A stretch of DNA of 64,000 nucleotides. It comes from PRO6 sp035565775. GTDB lineage: Bacteria; Pseudomonadota; Alphaproteobacteria; Rhizobiales; Xanthobacteraceae. The notes beneath the pieces are model-generated. The model made no database searches. It was given only the letters and a program-made list of their open reading frames with translations, and had not been told where the DNA came from. The stretch is taken from assembly GCA_035565775.1 (NCBI GenBank), contig DATMRW010000021.1:372001-436000 (forward strand), written 5' to 3'. Of this stretch, positions 37,589 to 47,457 are shown one piece after another (position 1 is the first letter of the stretch; the number at the start of each line of letters is the position of its first letter). The position numbers were made by a program, and so were the translations under genes.

Positions 37589-38800
37589 ATGAAAGCAATC
37601 GTGACGGCGCTTCTCGCCGCGCTCTCGCTCTCTGCATCAGCCACCCTCGCGTCGGCGCAGATTTCCGACGATGTCGTCAAGCTCGGCGTCCTCACCGACA
37701 TGACCAGCCTCTATGCCGACGCGACCGGAAAAGGCTCCGTCACCGCGGTAGAAATGGCCGTCGCCGACTACGGCGGCACGGTGAAGGGCAAGCCGATCAA
37801 GGTTGTTTTCGCCGACCATCAGAACAAGCCCGACGTCGGCGTTTCCATTGCCCGCAACTGGTATGAGAACGAACAGGTCGACACCATACTCGATGTGCCG
37901 ACGTCATCCGTCGCGCTGGCGGTGCAGCAGCTCACCCGCGAGAAGAAGAAGGTCTTGCTGATCTCGGGCGGCGGCTCGTCCGATCTCACCGGCAAGGCCT
38001 GTTCGCCCTATGGCATCCAGTGGACCTACGACACCTATGCGCTTGCGAATGTCGCCGGGCGCGCGATGGTGAAGCGCGGCGACGACACGTGGTTTTTCAT
38101 CACCGCGGACTATGCCTTCGGCGCGGCGCTGGAGCGCGACGCCTCCGACATCGTGACCCACAACGGCGGCAAGGTGCTGGGCAGCGTCCGCCATCCGCTC
38201 AACACATCGGACTTCTCCTCGTTCCTGCTGCAGGCCCAGGCCTCGGGCGCCAAGGTCGTCGCTCTCGCCAATGCCGGCGGCGATACCACCACCGCAATCA
38301 AGCAGGCGGCGGAATTCGGCGTGACGCGCGGCGGGCAGAAACTGCTGGCGCTCTTGATGCAGATCACCGACGCGCATTCGATCGGCCTTCCCGCCGGGCA
38401 GGGCCTACTCGTCACCGACGGCTTCTACTGGGACATGAACGACGGCACGCGATCGTTCTCGAAGGCGTTTTTCGACAAGATGGGCCGAATGCCGACGATG
38501 ATTCAGGCCGGGCTCTACTCGGCGACGATGCATTATCTCAAGGCCATCGACGCCGCTGGCACCGACGAGTCGGACAAGGTGATCGCGCAAATGAAGGCGA
38601 CGCCGGTGAACGACTTTTTCGCGCAGAACGGCAAGATCCGCGCTGACGGTCGCATGGTCCACGACATGTCGCTGTTCGAATTGAAGAGGCCCGAGGACTC
38701 GAAAAGCGAATGGGATCTCTATAAGCTGATCACCACGGTTCCCGGCGATCAGGCCTTCCGGCCGCTCGATCAGGGCGGTTGCCCGCTGGTTACGAGGTGA
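37589..38800 (+). CDS. Branched-chain amino acid-type ABC transporter substrate-binding protein
   Basis: This is a 403-residue periplasmic binding protein of the Leu/Ile/Val (Peripla_BP_6) type. The ATG at 37589 follows a strong GGGAGGA site and begins a Sec signal peptide (MKAIVTALLAALSLSASATLASAQ). The mature part has VKLGVLTDMTSLYADATGKGS and later FFITADYAFGAALERDA, both typical of this family. An upstream in-frame ATG at 37538 would destroy the signal peptide. No permease or ATPase genes lie nearby, so the transporter partners must be elsewhere. The ligand cannot be told from sequence; aromatic acids or amides are common for such orphan members. Confidence 0.9.
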   Translation: MKAIVTALLAALSLSASATLASAQISDDVVKLGVLTDMTSLYADATGKGSVTAVEMAVADYGGTVKGKPIKVVFADHQNKPDVGVSIARNWYENEQVDTILDVPTSSVALAVQQLTREKKKVLLISGGGSSDLTGKACSPYGIQWTYDTYALANVAGRAMVKRGDDTWFFITADYAFGAALERDASDIVTHNGGKVLGSVRHPLNTSDFSSFLLQAQASGAKVVALANAGGDTTTAIKQAAEFGVTRGGQKLLALLMQITDAHSIGLPAGQGLLVTDGFYWDMNDGTRSFSKAFFDKMGRMPTMIQAGLYSATMHYLKAIDAAGTDESDKVIAQMKATPVNDFFAQNGKIRADGRMVHDMSLFELKRPEDSKSEWDLYKLITTVPGDQAFRPLDQGGCPLVTR

Positions 38801-38887
38801 ACGCGCGGTTGCCCCTGCCACAAAATGGTGCGAATTAGGCCCCAGACGTGTCCAATTGATCAACCCTGGGTTACCTAGGTAGCGCGC

Positions 38888-39406
38888 ATGACGCCATTCG
38901 CATCGGCCGCGGCGGCCATCTTGACGACCACCATGGCCATTGCGGCCTTCCCGCAAGGCGCCCATGCCCAGCACAAGGTTGGGCGGGAACACTATCGCGA
39001 AATGGTCAAGCGGCACGCTGCCGAGCATAACCTGCCTGAGGAACTCGTTCACCGCGTCATCATGCGCGAGAGCAAATATCAGCCGCACCTCACCGGCAAG
39101 GGCGGCGCGCTCGGCATGATGCAGATCAAGCTCGCGACCGCCCGCTCCATCGGCTACACGGGAACCGCAGAGGGATTGTACGATCCCGAAACCAACATGA
39201 AATATGCCGTGCGTTATCTCGCGGGCGCTTATCGCACGGCCAACGGCAATCACGATCAGACGGTCCGCTACTATGCCGCCGGCTATTATCATGCCGCAAA
39301 GCGCCTCGGCCTGCATCGCACCGCATTCGCGCAGGTCGATGGTCGCAGCGGCGATCGCCAGCGCAAGCGCAAGCCCGGTGAACCGTTGTCGATCCTGCCC
39401 GAATAA
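38888..39406 (+). CDS. Small lytic transglycosylase (SLT domain)
   Basis: This 172-residue exported muramidase-like protein carries a signal peptide (about residues 1-27, ending AHA). The SLT domain starts near residue 35. The catalytic Glu is E61 in RESKYQP, followed by GALGMMQIKLATARSIGY and the YAVRYLAGAY helix with the NHDQTVRYYAAGYY motif. Such short Slt enzymes cleave glycan strands to anhydro-muropeptides or make local openings in the wall. It stands alone, 80 bases before the TPP riboswitch. Confidence 0.9.
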   Translation: MTPFASAAAAILTTTMAIAAFPQGAHAQHKVGREHYREMVKRHAAEHNLPEELVHRVIMRESKYQPHLTGKGGALGMMQIKLATARSIGYTGTAEGLYDPETNMKYAVRYLAGAYRTANGNHDQTVRYYAAGYYHAAKRLGLHRTAFAQVDGRSGDRQRKRKPGEPLSILPE

Positions 39407-39486
39407 GCGAACTTTTCCAGTTCTCAAGGCGGTGAAGTTGACTTCACCCTGCGAGGGCCTACACTAAGCATACATATTACATTGTT

Positions 39487-39592
39487 CCGAGGGGTGCTCC
39501 GGCTGGAGCTGAGATTCCGCAACTTCGCATCACTCCATGCGAAACCGCGGTGACCCTTTGAACCTGATCCGGGTTATGCCGGCGAAGGGACA
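39487..39592 (+). promoter_or_regulatory. TPP riboswitch (THI element)
   Basis: The leader shows the conserved THI-box parts: GGGGTGCTC near 39491, GCTGAGA near 39508, a variable P3 stem, and then CTTTGAACCTGATCCGGGTT and GCCGGCGAAGGGA near 39556-39590. Thiamine pyrophosphate binding is expected to shut off the downstream operon. The 3' end of the aptamer runs into the ribosome-binding region, with thiO starting at 39596, so control is probably at translation initiation. Confidence 0.97.
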
Positions 39593-39595
39593 GGG

Positions 39596-40636
39596 ATGAA
39601 CGAGTCAACGACTTATTCCCCATCGTTGCGGCGCGAGCCGTCGAGTTTCGATACGCCTGTCACCATCATCGGTGCGGGCATCGCCGGCGTGTGGCATGCG
39701 CTGCTGTTTGCCAAGGCCGGCCGCTCCGTCACCTTGCACGAGCGCGATGACGAGCGGATGACGCAATCCACCGGGCATTTTGCCGGCGGCATGCTGGCGC
39801 CATGGTGCGAAGGCGAAGATTCCGAGCCGGTGATAACGCGCCTCGGCGCGCGTTCGCTCGATCTGTGGCGTCAGGAGGTGCCGGACGCTTCGATCAATGG
39901 CTCGCTGATCGTCGCCCATCCGCGCGACCGGGCGGATTTCGACCGCCTCGCCCGCCTCACCGACCATCACATCCGCGTCGATGCCGCGCGCATCGCCGAG
40001 CTCGAGCCCTCGCTGGAGGGGCGCTTTCGCGAGGGCCTGCTGTTCCCGAGCGAGGGCCATGTCGAGCCGCGCCGCGTGGTGCCGCAGCTTCACGCCCGGC
40101 TCAAGGCCGCAGGCGTCGATATCCGCTATCGCTCTGACATCGAGGTCAAGGACGCCGCGGGCATCGTTATCGATTGCCGGGGCATCTTCGCCCGCGACGC
40201 GATGCCGGAACTGCGCGGCGTGAAAGGCGAGATGGCGATCATCGAGACTTCCGAGGTCACGCTGTCGCGTCCGGTCCGCCTGATGCATCCGCGCTGGCCG
40301 ATCTACATCATTCCGCGCGGTGACGGCCGGTTCATGATCGGCGCGACCGCGATCGAGAGCGAAGACCGCGCGGTGAGCGTTCGCTCCGCGCTCGAACTGT
40401 TGAGCGCAGCTTATGCAGTGCATCCCGCCTTTGCGGAAGCCCGCATTCTTGAACTCGGCGCAGGGCTGCGGCCCGCGCTGCCTGACAACCTGCCGCGCAT
40501 TGCGATCGACGACAACCGCATTGCCGTCAACGGCCTCTATCGCCACGGATTTCTCCTGGCGCCGGCACTGGCCGAACTGACCGTTGCCTATGTGGAGCGC
40601 GGCGCTATCGACAATGAGGTGATGCAATGGTCGTGA
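39596..40636 (+). CDS. thiO: Glycine oxidase ThiO
   Basis: This 346-residue FAD enzyme oxidises glycine to the imine (dehydroglycine) used in thiazole formation in aerobes. The dinucleotide-binding motif is TIIGAGIAGVWHALLFAKAG near residue 23. STGHFAGGMLAPWCEGE is a DadA/ThiO family segment, and the C-terminal part has LGAGLRPALPDNLPRIA. The ATG sits 4 bases after the riboswitch. It overlaps thiS by 10 bases. Confidence 0.94.
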   Translation: MNESTTYSPSLRREPSSFDTPVTIIGAGIAGVWHALLFAKAGRSVTLHERDDERMTQSTGHFAGGMLAPWCEGEDSEPVITRLGARSLDLWRQEVPDASINGSLIVAHPRDRADFDRLARLTDHHIRVDAARIAELEPSLEGRFREGLLFPSEGHVEPRRVVPQLHARLKAAGVDIRYRSDIEVKDAAGIVIDCRGIFARDAMPELRGVKGEMAIIETSEVTLSRPVRLMHPRWPIYIIPRGDGRFMIGATAIESEDRAVSVRSALELLSAAYAVHPAFAEARILELGAGLRPALPDNLPRIAIDDNRIAVNGLYRHGFLLAPALAELTVAYVERGAIDNEVMQWS

Positions 40637-40824
40637 CCGTGAACGGCGAGCGCAAGGAGATTGCGGCGACGCACATCGCGGCGCTGCTTCAGGAGCTGGA
40701 ATACGAGGGCACGCATTTCGCCGTCGCCGTGAATTATGACGTGGTGCCGCGCGGCGCGTGGCCGGACACGCTTTTGAAAAGCGGCGATGAGATCGAGATC
40801 ATCTCGCCGCGGCAGGGAGGCTGA
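40627..40824 (+). CDS. thiS: Sulfur carrier protein ThiS
   Basis: This 65-residue ubiquitin-like sulfur carrier ends in the obligatory GG (PRQGG), which is adenylated and converted to a thiocarboxylate that supplies sulfur to ThiG. The beta-grasp pattern (VVTVNGERKEI...VAVNYDVVPRGAW...DEIEII) is clear. It starts inside the end of thiO and is followed by thiG after 1 base. Confidence 0.95.
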   Translation: MVVTVNGERKEIAATHIAALLQELEYEGTHFAVAVNYDVVPRGAWPDTLLKSGDEIEIISPRQGG

Positions 40825-40825
40825 C

Positions 40826-41650
40826 ATGGCGGACGCAGCAACGCCGGCAACCGCCGCGGCCCCCAGCAAGGTGACGTTCTACGGCAAAACGTTTTCCTCG
40901 CGCCTTCTCATCGGCACCGCGCGCTATCCCTCGCCGAAAATCATGCAGGATGCCATCCGCGCCGCGGGCAGCGAGATTGTCACCGTGTCGATCCGTCGCG
41001 AAGCGGCCGGCGGCAACGCCGGCGCCGCCTTCTGGTCCTTGATCCGCGATCTGAACGTCACCGTGCTGCCGAACACCGCAGGCTGCCGCGGCGTGCGCGA
41101 GGCGGTGACCACCGCCAAGCTCGCGCGCGAACTGTTCGACACCAACTGGATCAAGCTCGAAGTCATCGCCGACGATGAAACGCTGCAGCCCGATGTCGTC
41201 GGGCTGGTCGAAGCGGCGACGCAGCTCGTCAAGGACGGTTTCGAGGTGTTTCCCTATTGCACCGAGGACCTCGGCGTCGCCCAGCGCCTCGTCGACGCCG
41301 GCTGCCGCGTGGTGATGCCGTGGGCGTCCCCGATCGGCAGCGCGCGCGGCATCATCCATCGCGATGCGCTGCGCCTGCTGCGCGAGCGGCTGCCGGACAT
41401 CACGCTTGTGGTCGATGCCGGCATCGGCGCGCCGTCGCACGCGGCGGAGGCGCTGGAGCTTGGCTACGACGCCGTGCTCCTCAACACCGCCGTGGCGCAG
41501 GCCGGCGATGCCGTCGCCATGGCGAAGGCATTCCGCCTTGCCACCGAGGCCGGACGCATCGGCTTTGAAGCCGGCCTGATGGGCGCCCGCGACTTCGCCT
41601 CCCCTTCCACCCCTGTCATCGGGACTCCGTTCTGGCATGCCGTATCCTGA
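40826..41650 (+). CDS. thiG: Thiazole synthase ThiG
   Basis: This 274-residue TIM-barrel enzyme forms the thiazole phosphate from deoxyxylulose phosphate, dehydroglycine and ThiS thiocarboxylate. Motifs are VTFYGKTFSSRLLIGTARYPS, LPNTAGCRGVREAV, NWIKLEVIADDETLQPD (with the Schiff-base lysine) and VMPWASPIGS. The start at 40826 avoids an upstream frame that lies in thiS. An Ala/Thr-rich N-terminal 13 residues precede the conserved part. It overlaps thiE by 14 bases. Confidence 0.96.
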   Translation: MADAATPATAAAPSKVTFYGKTFSSRLLIGTARYPSPKIMQDAIRAAGSEIVTVSIRREAAGGNAGAAFWSLIRDLNVTVLPNTAGCRGVREAVTTAKLARELFDTNWIKLEVIADDETLQPDVVGLVEAATQLVKDGFEVFPYCTEDLGVAQRLVDAGCRVVMPWASPIGSARGIIHRDALRLLRERLPDITLVVDAGIGAPSHAAEALELGYDAVLLNTAVAQAGDAVAMAKAFRLATEAGRIGFEAGLMGARDFASPSTPVIGTPFWHAVS

Positions 41651-42245
41651 CCCGTTCTACCCTGTCGTCGACAGCATCGCCTGGCTGAAGCGCCTCACCG
41701 CGCTCGGCGTCGGCACCGTGCAGCTCCGTGCCAAGGATCTCGACGACGCTGCCGCGACCGAACTGATGCGCGAGGCCGTCGCGGCAACGAAAGGCACCGG
41801 CACCAAGCTCGTCGTCAACGACTATTGGCGCGCGGCCATCGAGGTCGGCGCAAGCCACGTTCACCTCGGCCAGGAAGACCTCGCCGACGCCGACGTGAAG
41901 GCGATCCGCACCGCGGGCATCACACTCGGCATCTCGACCCACGACAACGAGGAGCTGGAGATCGCGCTTGCGGCGCAGCCCGACTATGTCGCGCTCGGCC
42001 CGATCTTCTTCACCACGCTGAAGGCGATGCGGTTCGCCCCGCAGGGCGTGCCGAAGATCACCGAATGGAAGAAGCGCATCGGCGACATGCCGCTGGTCGC
42101 GATCGGCGGCATCAAGCTCGAACATGCCGATGAGATCTTCAAGGCCGGCGCAGACTCGATCGCCGTCGTCAGCGACGTCACCCAAAATCCCGATCCAGAT
42201 GCCCGCGTCCGCGCATGGCTGGATCTCGCCAAGCAAAGCGCCTGA
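41637..42245 (+). CDS. thiE: Thiamine phosphate synthase ThiE
   Basis: This 202-residue TIM-barrel enzyme joins the thiazole and pyrimidine phosphates to give thiamine phosphate. Recognisable segments are TVQLRAKDLDD, KLVVNDYWRAA, HVHLGQEDL, GISTHDNEEL and DYVALGPIFFTTLK. It starts within the last codons of thiG and ends 22 bases before thiC. Confidence 0.94.
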   Translation: MPYPDPFYPVVDSIAWLKRLTALGVGTVQLRAKDLDDAAATELMREAVAATKGTGTKLVVNDYWRAAIEVGASHVHLGQEDLADADVKAIRTAGITLGISTHDNEELEIALAAQPDYVALGPIFFTTLKAMRFAPQGVPKITEWKKRIGDMPLVAIGGIKLEHADEIFKAGADSIAVVSDVTQNPDPDARVRAWLDLAKQSA

Positions 42246-42267
42246 CCCCTTCTCCAAGGAGAGTGCC

Positions 42268-44166
<1,899 letters not shown>

Positions 44167-44205
44167 TCGTCACTGCCGGGCGCGGCCCGGCTGCGATCTG
44201 GACAG

Positions 44206-44236
44206 AAAAATGGCCGGGTGAAAGCCCGGCCATTTT
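44206..44236 (+). terminator. Terminator after thiC
   Basis: Complementary arms AAAAATGGCCGGG and CCCGGCCATTTTT enclose a short loop (TGAAAG), giving a hairpin with A and T tails. It lies 40 bases past the thiC stop and could work in both directions. Confidence 0.88.
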
Positions 44237-44273
44237 TGTTGCAACACCACAATCCCGGCATAACCCAGCCAAT

Positions 44274-44302
44274 AAAAAAGCCCGCTTCAACGCGGGCTTT
44301 TT
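44274..44302 (-). terminator. Terminator after bfr
   Basis: Arms AAAAAAGCCCG and CGGGCTTTTT surround a short loop. On the minus strand the stem ends in a run of T, 25 bases past the bfr stop. The symmetry also allows it to back up the thiC terminator. Confidence 0.85.
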
Positions 44303-44326
44303 CGGTACAGAGGTCAATCGACCAAA

Positions 44327-44806
44327 TCAGCCTTCCAGCTCGCCGATGTGGCGCTGCTGGTAGAGCTGGATGCCAATCCGGTTGACGAGATCAATCTGCG
44401 TCTCGAGGAAGTCGATATGGCCCTCCTCGTCCTTCATCAGGGCCTCGAAGATGTCCTTGGACACGTAGTCCTTGACCTCACGGCAATAGGTCGCGGCTTC
44501 CTCGTAGAGGGCGCGGGCCGAATATTCGGCCTCCAGATCGCAGTTGAGGATTTCCTGAACGTTCTGGCCGATGCGGAGCGGGTCGAGCACCTGCAGGTTC
44601 GGGAAGCCGTCGAGGAAGATGATCCGCTCGATCAGCTTGTCGGCGTGCTGCATCTCCTCGATGGATTCCTTGCGCCACACCTTGGCGAGATCCCTGAGGC
44701 CCCAATCTTCAAGCAGGCGGAAGTGCAACCAGTACTGGCTGACGGCGGTCAACTCGCTGCGGAGCGCCTTGTTGAGATAGTCTATGACCTTTGCATCGCC
44801 CTTCAT
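44327..44806 (-). CDS. bfr: Bacterioferritin
   Basis: This 159-residue haem-containing ferritin forms a 24-subunit iron-storage shell. All diiron ferroxidase ligands are present: E18, E51, H54, E94, E127 and H130. The haem ligand M52 is present too. The start is the ATG at 44806 with GGAG 7 bases before it; an ATG 12 bases upstream overlaps that ribosome site. An iron-control palindrome lies 47 bases upstream, and a bacterioferritin-associated ferredoxin gene precedes it on the same strand. Confidence 0.97.
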   Translation of the reverse strand: MKGDAKVIDYLNKALRSELTAVSQYWLHFRLLEDWGLRDLAKVWRKESIEEMQHADKLIERIIFLDGFPNLQVLDPLRIGQNVQEILNCDLEAEYSARALYEEAATYCREVKDYVSKDIFEALMKDEEGHIDFLETQIDLVNRIGIQLYQQRHIGELEG

Positions 44807-44852
44807 GGCAATCTCCATCTTCCAAACGACGGCCTGTCGCCCGCCAATTCAA

Positions 44853-44869
44853 TTTAGAATCTTTCTAAG
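44853..44869. promoter_or_regulatory. Iron control element (Irr-type box) upstream of bfr
   Basis: The palindrome TTTAGAA-TCT-TTCTAAG is one base from the perfect TTTAGAA-N3-TTCTAAA form bound by Irr in Bradyrhizobium and relatives. It lies 47 bases before the bfr start, where Irr would repress bfr under low iron. The assignment rests on the motif and its position; no irr gene is in the window. Confidence 0.7.
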
Positions 44870-45024
44870 AAAGATCGGGCGTGGATGCAAGTACTGCGGG
44901 CGGAAAATCTGAGTGAAACCGAACCGGCGATTTGCGGCGCGGAATATCCGGCGGCGATGCATGGCCCGCCGAGGCAGAAGCCCGGATCAACAAGCTAGAT
45001 CAAGAAGCTAGATCGAGAGCGAGC

Positions 45025-45354
45025 TCAGGCGAAAACAACGGCCTCGGGGGTCATGGCCGAAATGCGGGCCGGCTGGCCGTGGTCATGCGCGTGACCTTGG
45101 GCATGAATCTCGTCGTGATTTCTGCCCTGGGCATGCGCTTCCCCATGCGGACACCCGTCGCAGCAGGCCTTGGCGCAGGCGCCGAGCGTTTCGTTCAAAA
45201 TCTGGCGGATCGTGCGGGCGCAGCTGCCGCACTGCGGGCTGCATCCAAGGCAGCCATACACCTGGTTGGCTGACCGCGGGGGAACTTCGCGCGCGTCGCG
45301 GACGGCTTGGCGAACGTCATGGTCGCTAAGGAAATTGCACGAGCAGACAATCAT
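45025..45354 (-). CDS. bfd: Bacterioferritin-associated ferredoxin with Cys/His-rich tail
   Basis: This 109-residue [2Fe-2S] protein is expected to pass electrons to bacterioferritin so that stored iron is released. The start MIVCSCNFLSDHDV gives the canonical C4 and C6; the second ligand pair is C42 and C45 in QCGSC. Two extra Cys (35, 38) lie just before it. E. coli Bfd ends at about residue 64. Here a tail follows with four Cys (ACAKACCDGC) and seven His, many in HAQGHAHDHG-like order, which looks metal-binding. It lies 218 bases upstream of bfr on the same strand. Confidence 0.88.
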   Translation of the reverse strand: MIVCSCNFLSDHDVRQAVRDAREVPPRSANQVYGCLGCSPQCGSCARTIRQILNETLGACAKACCDGCPHGEAHAQGRNHDEIHAQGHAHDHGQPARISAMTPEAVVFA

Positions 45355-45790
45355 GAGCGAGGACACTCAACCGGAAAAGGAACGGCGGGACCCTCTTTGG
45401 ATAGTCAACCGAGCGCCTTGAAGCAAAAGGAAAAGCCGCGATTTTAAGCTATTCCAAACTGCTGGGGACCGTGCACCGGGCACCCCGCCGAGGAAAGATT
45501 CTTTCCTGCACGTGCTCGCAAGCCCTCCACCTGTCGACCAACGAGGAATCCACCGGCTTCGCCACTTTTTGTCCGCTTTATTTACGTTGAACATTTTCAC
45601 GGATCTGGAAACCAACAGGAAATGGCACCATGCACAGTATGGGGCGTTAGCACCAGGAAGCGAGGTGCCAAACGTGGCAACAATCAGGCGAAGTCATTCA
45701 GGCTTCGTTCAACAGGTCCATGCAGACTGCTATCTACACGGCTGCGGCGCTTCATGGATTGCGTCCCGGCCAGGAATGAAAGGTGAAGCC
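45355..45790. other. Gene-less spacer upstream of bfd
   Basis: About 435 bases lie between the divergent bfd and the Gly/Tyr-rich protein gene. An Irr-box-like sequence TTTGGAAT-AG-CTTAAA (minus strand) is at 45442-45459, about 90 bases before bfd, but it is less symmetrical than the bfr box. Short frames in both directions show no protein character. The rest shows nothing I can name. Confidence 0.4.
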
Positions 45791-46111
45791 ATGAAGAAGG
45801 TAATTTTGGCGGCTGCTGCCGTGTCCCTGCTGGCCGTTTCGGCCATCGCGACCCCGACCCCGGCGGAAGCTCGCGGCGGGCGCGTCGCGGCAGGCGTGAT
45901 CGGCGGCCTGGCTGCCGGTGCAATCATCGGCGGAGCGCTGACCAACGGCTACGGCTATTACGGGCCGGCCTATGGCTATGCCGCTCCGGTCGCGGGCTAC
46001 GGCTACTATGGCGCACCCGCCCCGGTCTATGGTCCGCCGTGCACCTGGGAGCGCCAGCGCGTCTGGGACGGCTACGGCTGGCGGATCCAGCGGGTTCGCG
46101 TCTGCTACTGA
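45791..46111 (+). CDS. Small secreted Gly/Tyr-rich protein
   Basis: This 106-residue protein has a clear signal peptide (MKKVILAAAAVSLLAVSAIATPTPAEA). A glycine-zipper stretch (VAAGVIGGLAAGAIIGGAL), a run of Gly-Tyr-Tyr-Pro-Ala repeats, and a conserved C-terminus PPCTWERQRVWDGYGWRIQRVRVCY with two Cys that may pair follow. The ATG has AGGTG before it. Related small periplasmic or outer-membrane proteins are abundant in Bradyrhizobium-type genomes, with no known function. A good terminator follows. Confidence 0.85.
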   Translation: MKKVILAAAAVSLLAVSAIATPTPAEARGGRVAAGVIGGLAAGAIIGGALTNGYGYYGPAYGYAAPVAGYGYYGAPAPVYGPPCTWERQRVWDGYGWRIQRVRVCY

Positions 46112-46149
46112 GCCTGGCAGCGCCTGACCCGTTCAGGTTCGGTTTTGAG

Positions 46150-46183
46150 AAGGCGCGGCCTCTTGGTCGCGCCTTCTTCTTTG
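46150..46183 (+). terminator. Terminator after the Gly/Tyr-rich protein
   Basis: Arms AAGGCGCGGCC and GGTCGCGCCTT form a stem with one mismatch, followed by CTTCTTT. It lies 38 bases past the stop and 17 bases before the stop of the convergent transglycosylase. Confidence 0.8.
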
Positions 46184-46199
46184 GCGAGACCGGCCCGCC

Positions 46200-47444
46200 T
46201 CACTTCGCCATCACGCGCAGCACACCCGCGCTCGGCCAGCAGTCGACCTTAAGGCCCGCCTTTTTCTGAAAGGCGCCCAGCGCGGCGCGGGTCTTCATTC
46301 CCGCCTTGCCGTCGATCTTGTCGCCATAGAGCCCCATCCGGGTGAGGTGCCGCTGCATCGCCTCGACGTCGCTGGTGCGTAGCTGCGTCGTCGCCGACCA
46401 TGGCGTCGCGAATGGCTGGCCGTTGCCGATCCGGTCGGCGAGGTGGCCGACGAACAGCACATAGAGGTCGGAGAAATTGTATTCCTTGATCACAAAGTAA
46501 TTTTTCGTGGTCAGGAATGCCGGGCCGAAAATACCTTCGGGCTGCAGAAGCGAGGCAGGCTGCGCCAATTCTGCGGCGCTCAGCCGCCCGCCCCGCACCG
46601 GCACATAGCCTTCGCGCAGCCACTGCCCGATCGGCTTGGTCACTTCGGCAACGCCCTGCGTGCAGTCGCCGTTCTGCGGCGCGCGCACCTCATAGGCCCA
46701 GCGCAGGCCGGGCTGCCAGCCCTTGTTGACCAGCTGCACCGCCGCCGAGGCCAGCGCATCCGGCACCGAGGTCCAGATATTGCGATGGCCGTCGCCGTCG
46801 AAATCGACGGCGTGCTTGTAGAACTCGGTCGGCAGGAACTGGGTCAGCCCCGTCGCGCCGGCCCATGAGGCGCGCATGTCCTTCGCGGCGATGTGGCCCT
46901 CGTCGATGATCTTGAGCGCCGCGATGAACTCGGCGCGAAACTGCTCCTTGCGCCGCCCGACATAGGCCTGCGTCGCCAGCACGCGCAAGGCAAGGTGCGG
47001 AAGGCGGTGACGGCCGTAATCCGTTTCGCGGCCCCAGATCGCGAGGATGATCGGCCCCGGCACGCCGTAACGCCGCTCGATGCGGTCGAGCACCTGCCGA
47101 TATTGCTCGCCGAGCTTGCGGCCATGGGCGGCGAGCCGTGCGATGCTGGCCTCGCGGACGTAGTCGGCCGGGACCTGCACGAACTCCGCCTGCGCCGGGG
47201 CCGAGGACGGCTTGCGGCCGGGCAGCACGAGGTCGGGCAGCTTGTAGTCCGGCTCGAGGCCGCGCGTTGCGGCCTCGAAGGTTGCGCGCGAAACGCCGGC
47301 GGCTTTCGCCTCCGGCCAGAGCGAGGCAATGAAACGATCGAAACCGGCATCGGCGGCTCGGGCCTGCACGGCCATCAGCGCCACGACGACAGAGACAGTG
47401 GCCGCCACCAGCAGCCGCGCGACGACGCGCCTCGATCGTTTCAT
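46200..47444 (-). CDS. MltB-type lytic murein transglycosylase
   Basis: This 414-residue exported enzyme cleaves glycan strands of peptidoglycan. A signal peptide covers about residues 1-30. The SLT_2 domain shows PIILAIWGRETDYG with catalytic E140, then SWAGATGLTQFLPTEFY and DGDGHRNIW. A PG_binding_1 domain at the C-terminus begins near SDVEAMQRHLTRMGLYG and ends at the stop. There is no lipobox, so it is more likely a soluble periplasmic form than the lipoprotein MltB itself. Confidence 0.92.
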   Translation of the reverse strand: MKRSRRVVARLLVAATVSVVVALMAVQARAADAGFDRFIASLWPEAKAAGVSRATFEAATRGLEPDYKLPDLVLPGRKPSSAPAQAEFVQVPADYVREASIARLAAHGRKLGEQYRQVLDRIERRYGVPGPIILAIWGRETDYGRHRLPHLALRVLATQAYVGRRKEQFRAEFIAALKIIDEGHIAAKDMRASWAGATGLTQFLPTEFYKHAVDFDGDGHRNIWTSVPDALASAAVQLVNKGWQPGLRWAYEVRAPQNGDCTQGVAEVTKPIGQWLREGYVPVRGGRLSAAELAQPASLLQPEGIFGPAFLTTKNYFVIKEYNFSDLYVLFVGHLADRIGNGQPFATPWSATTQLRTSDVEAMQRHLTRMGLYGDKIDGKAGMKTRAALGAFQKKAGLKVDCWPSAGVLRVMAK

Positions 47445-47457
47445 GCAGTCTCCCCGC

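Noticed and set aside
45512..45790. Longer N-terminus for the Gly/Tyr-rich protein
   Set aside because: The added residues precede a textbook signal peptide with its own ribosome site, so the shorter start is preferred.
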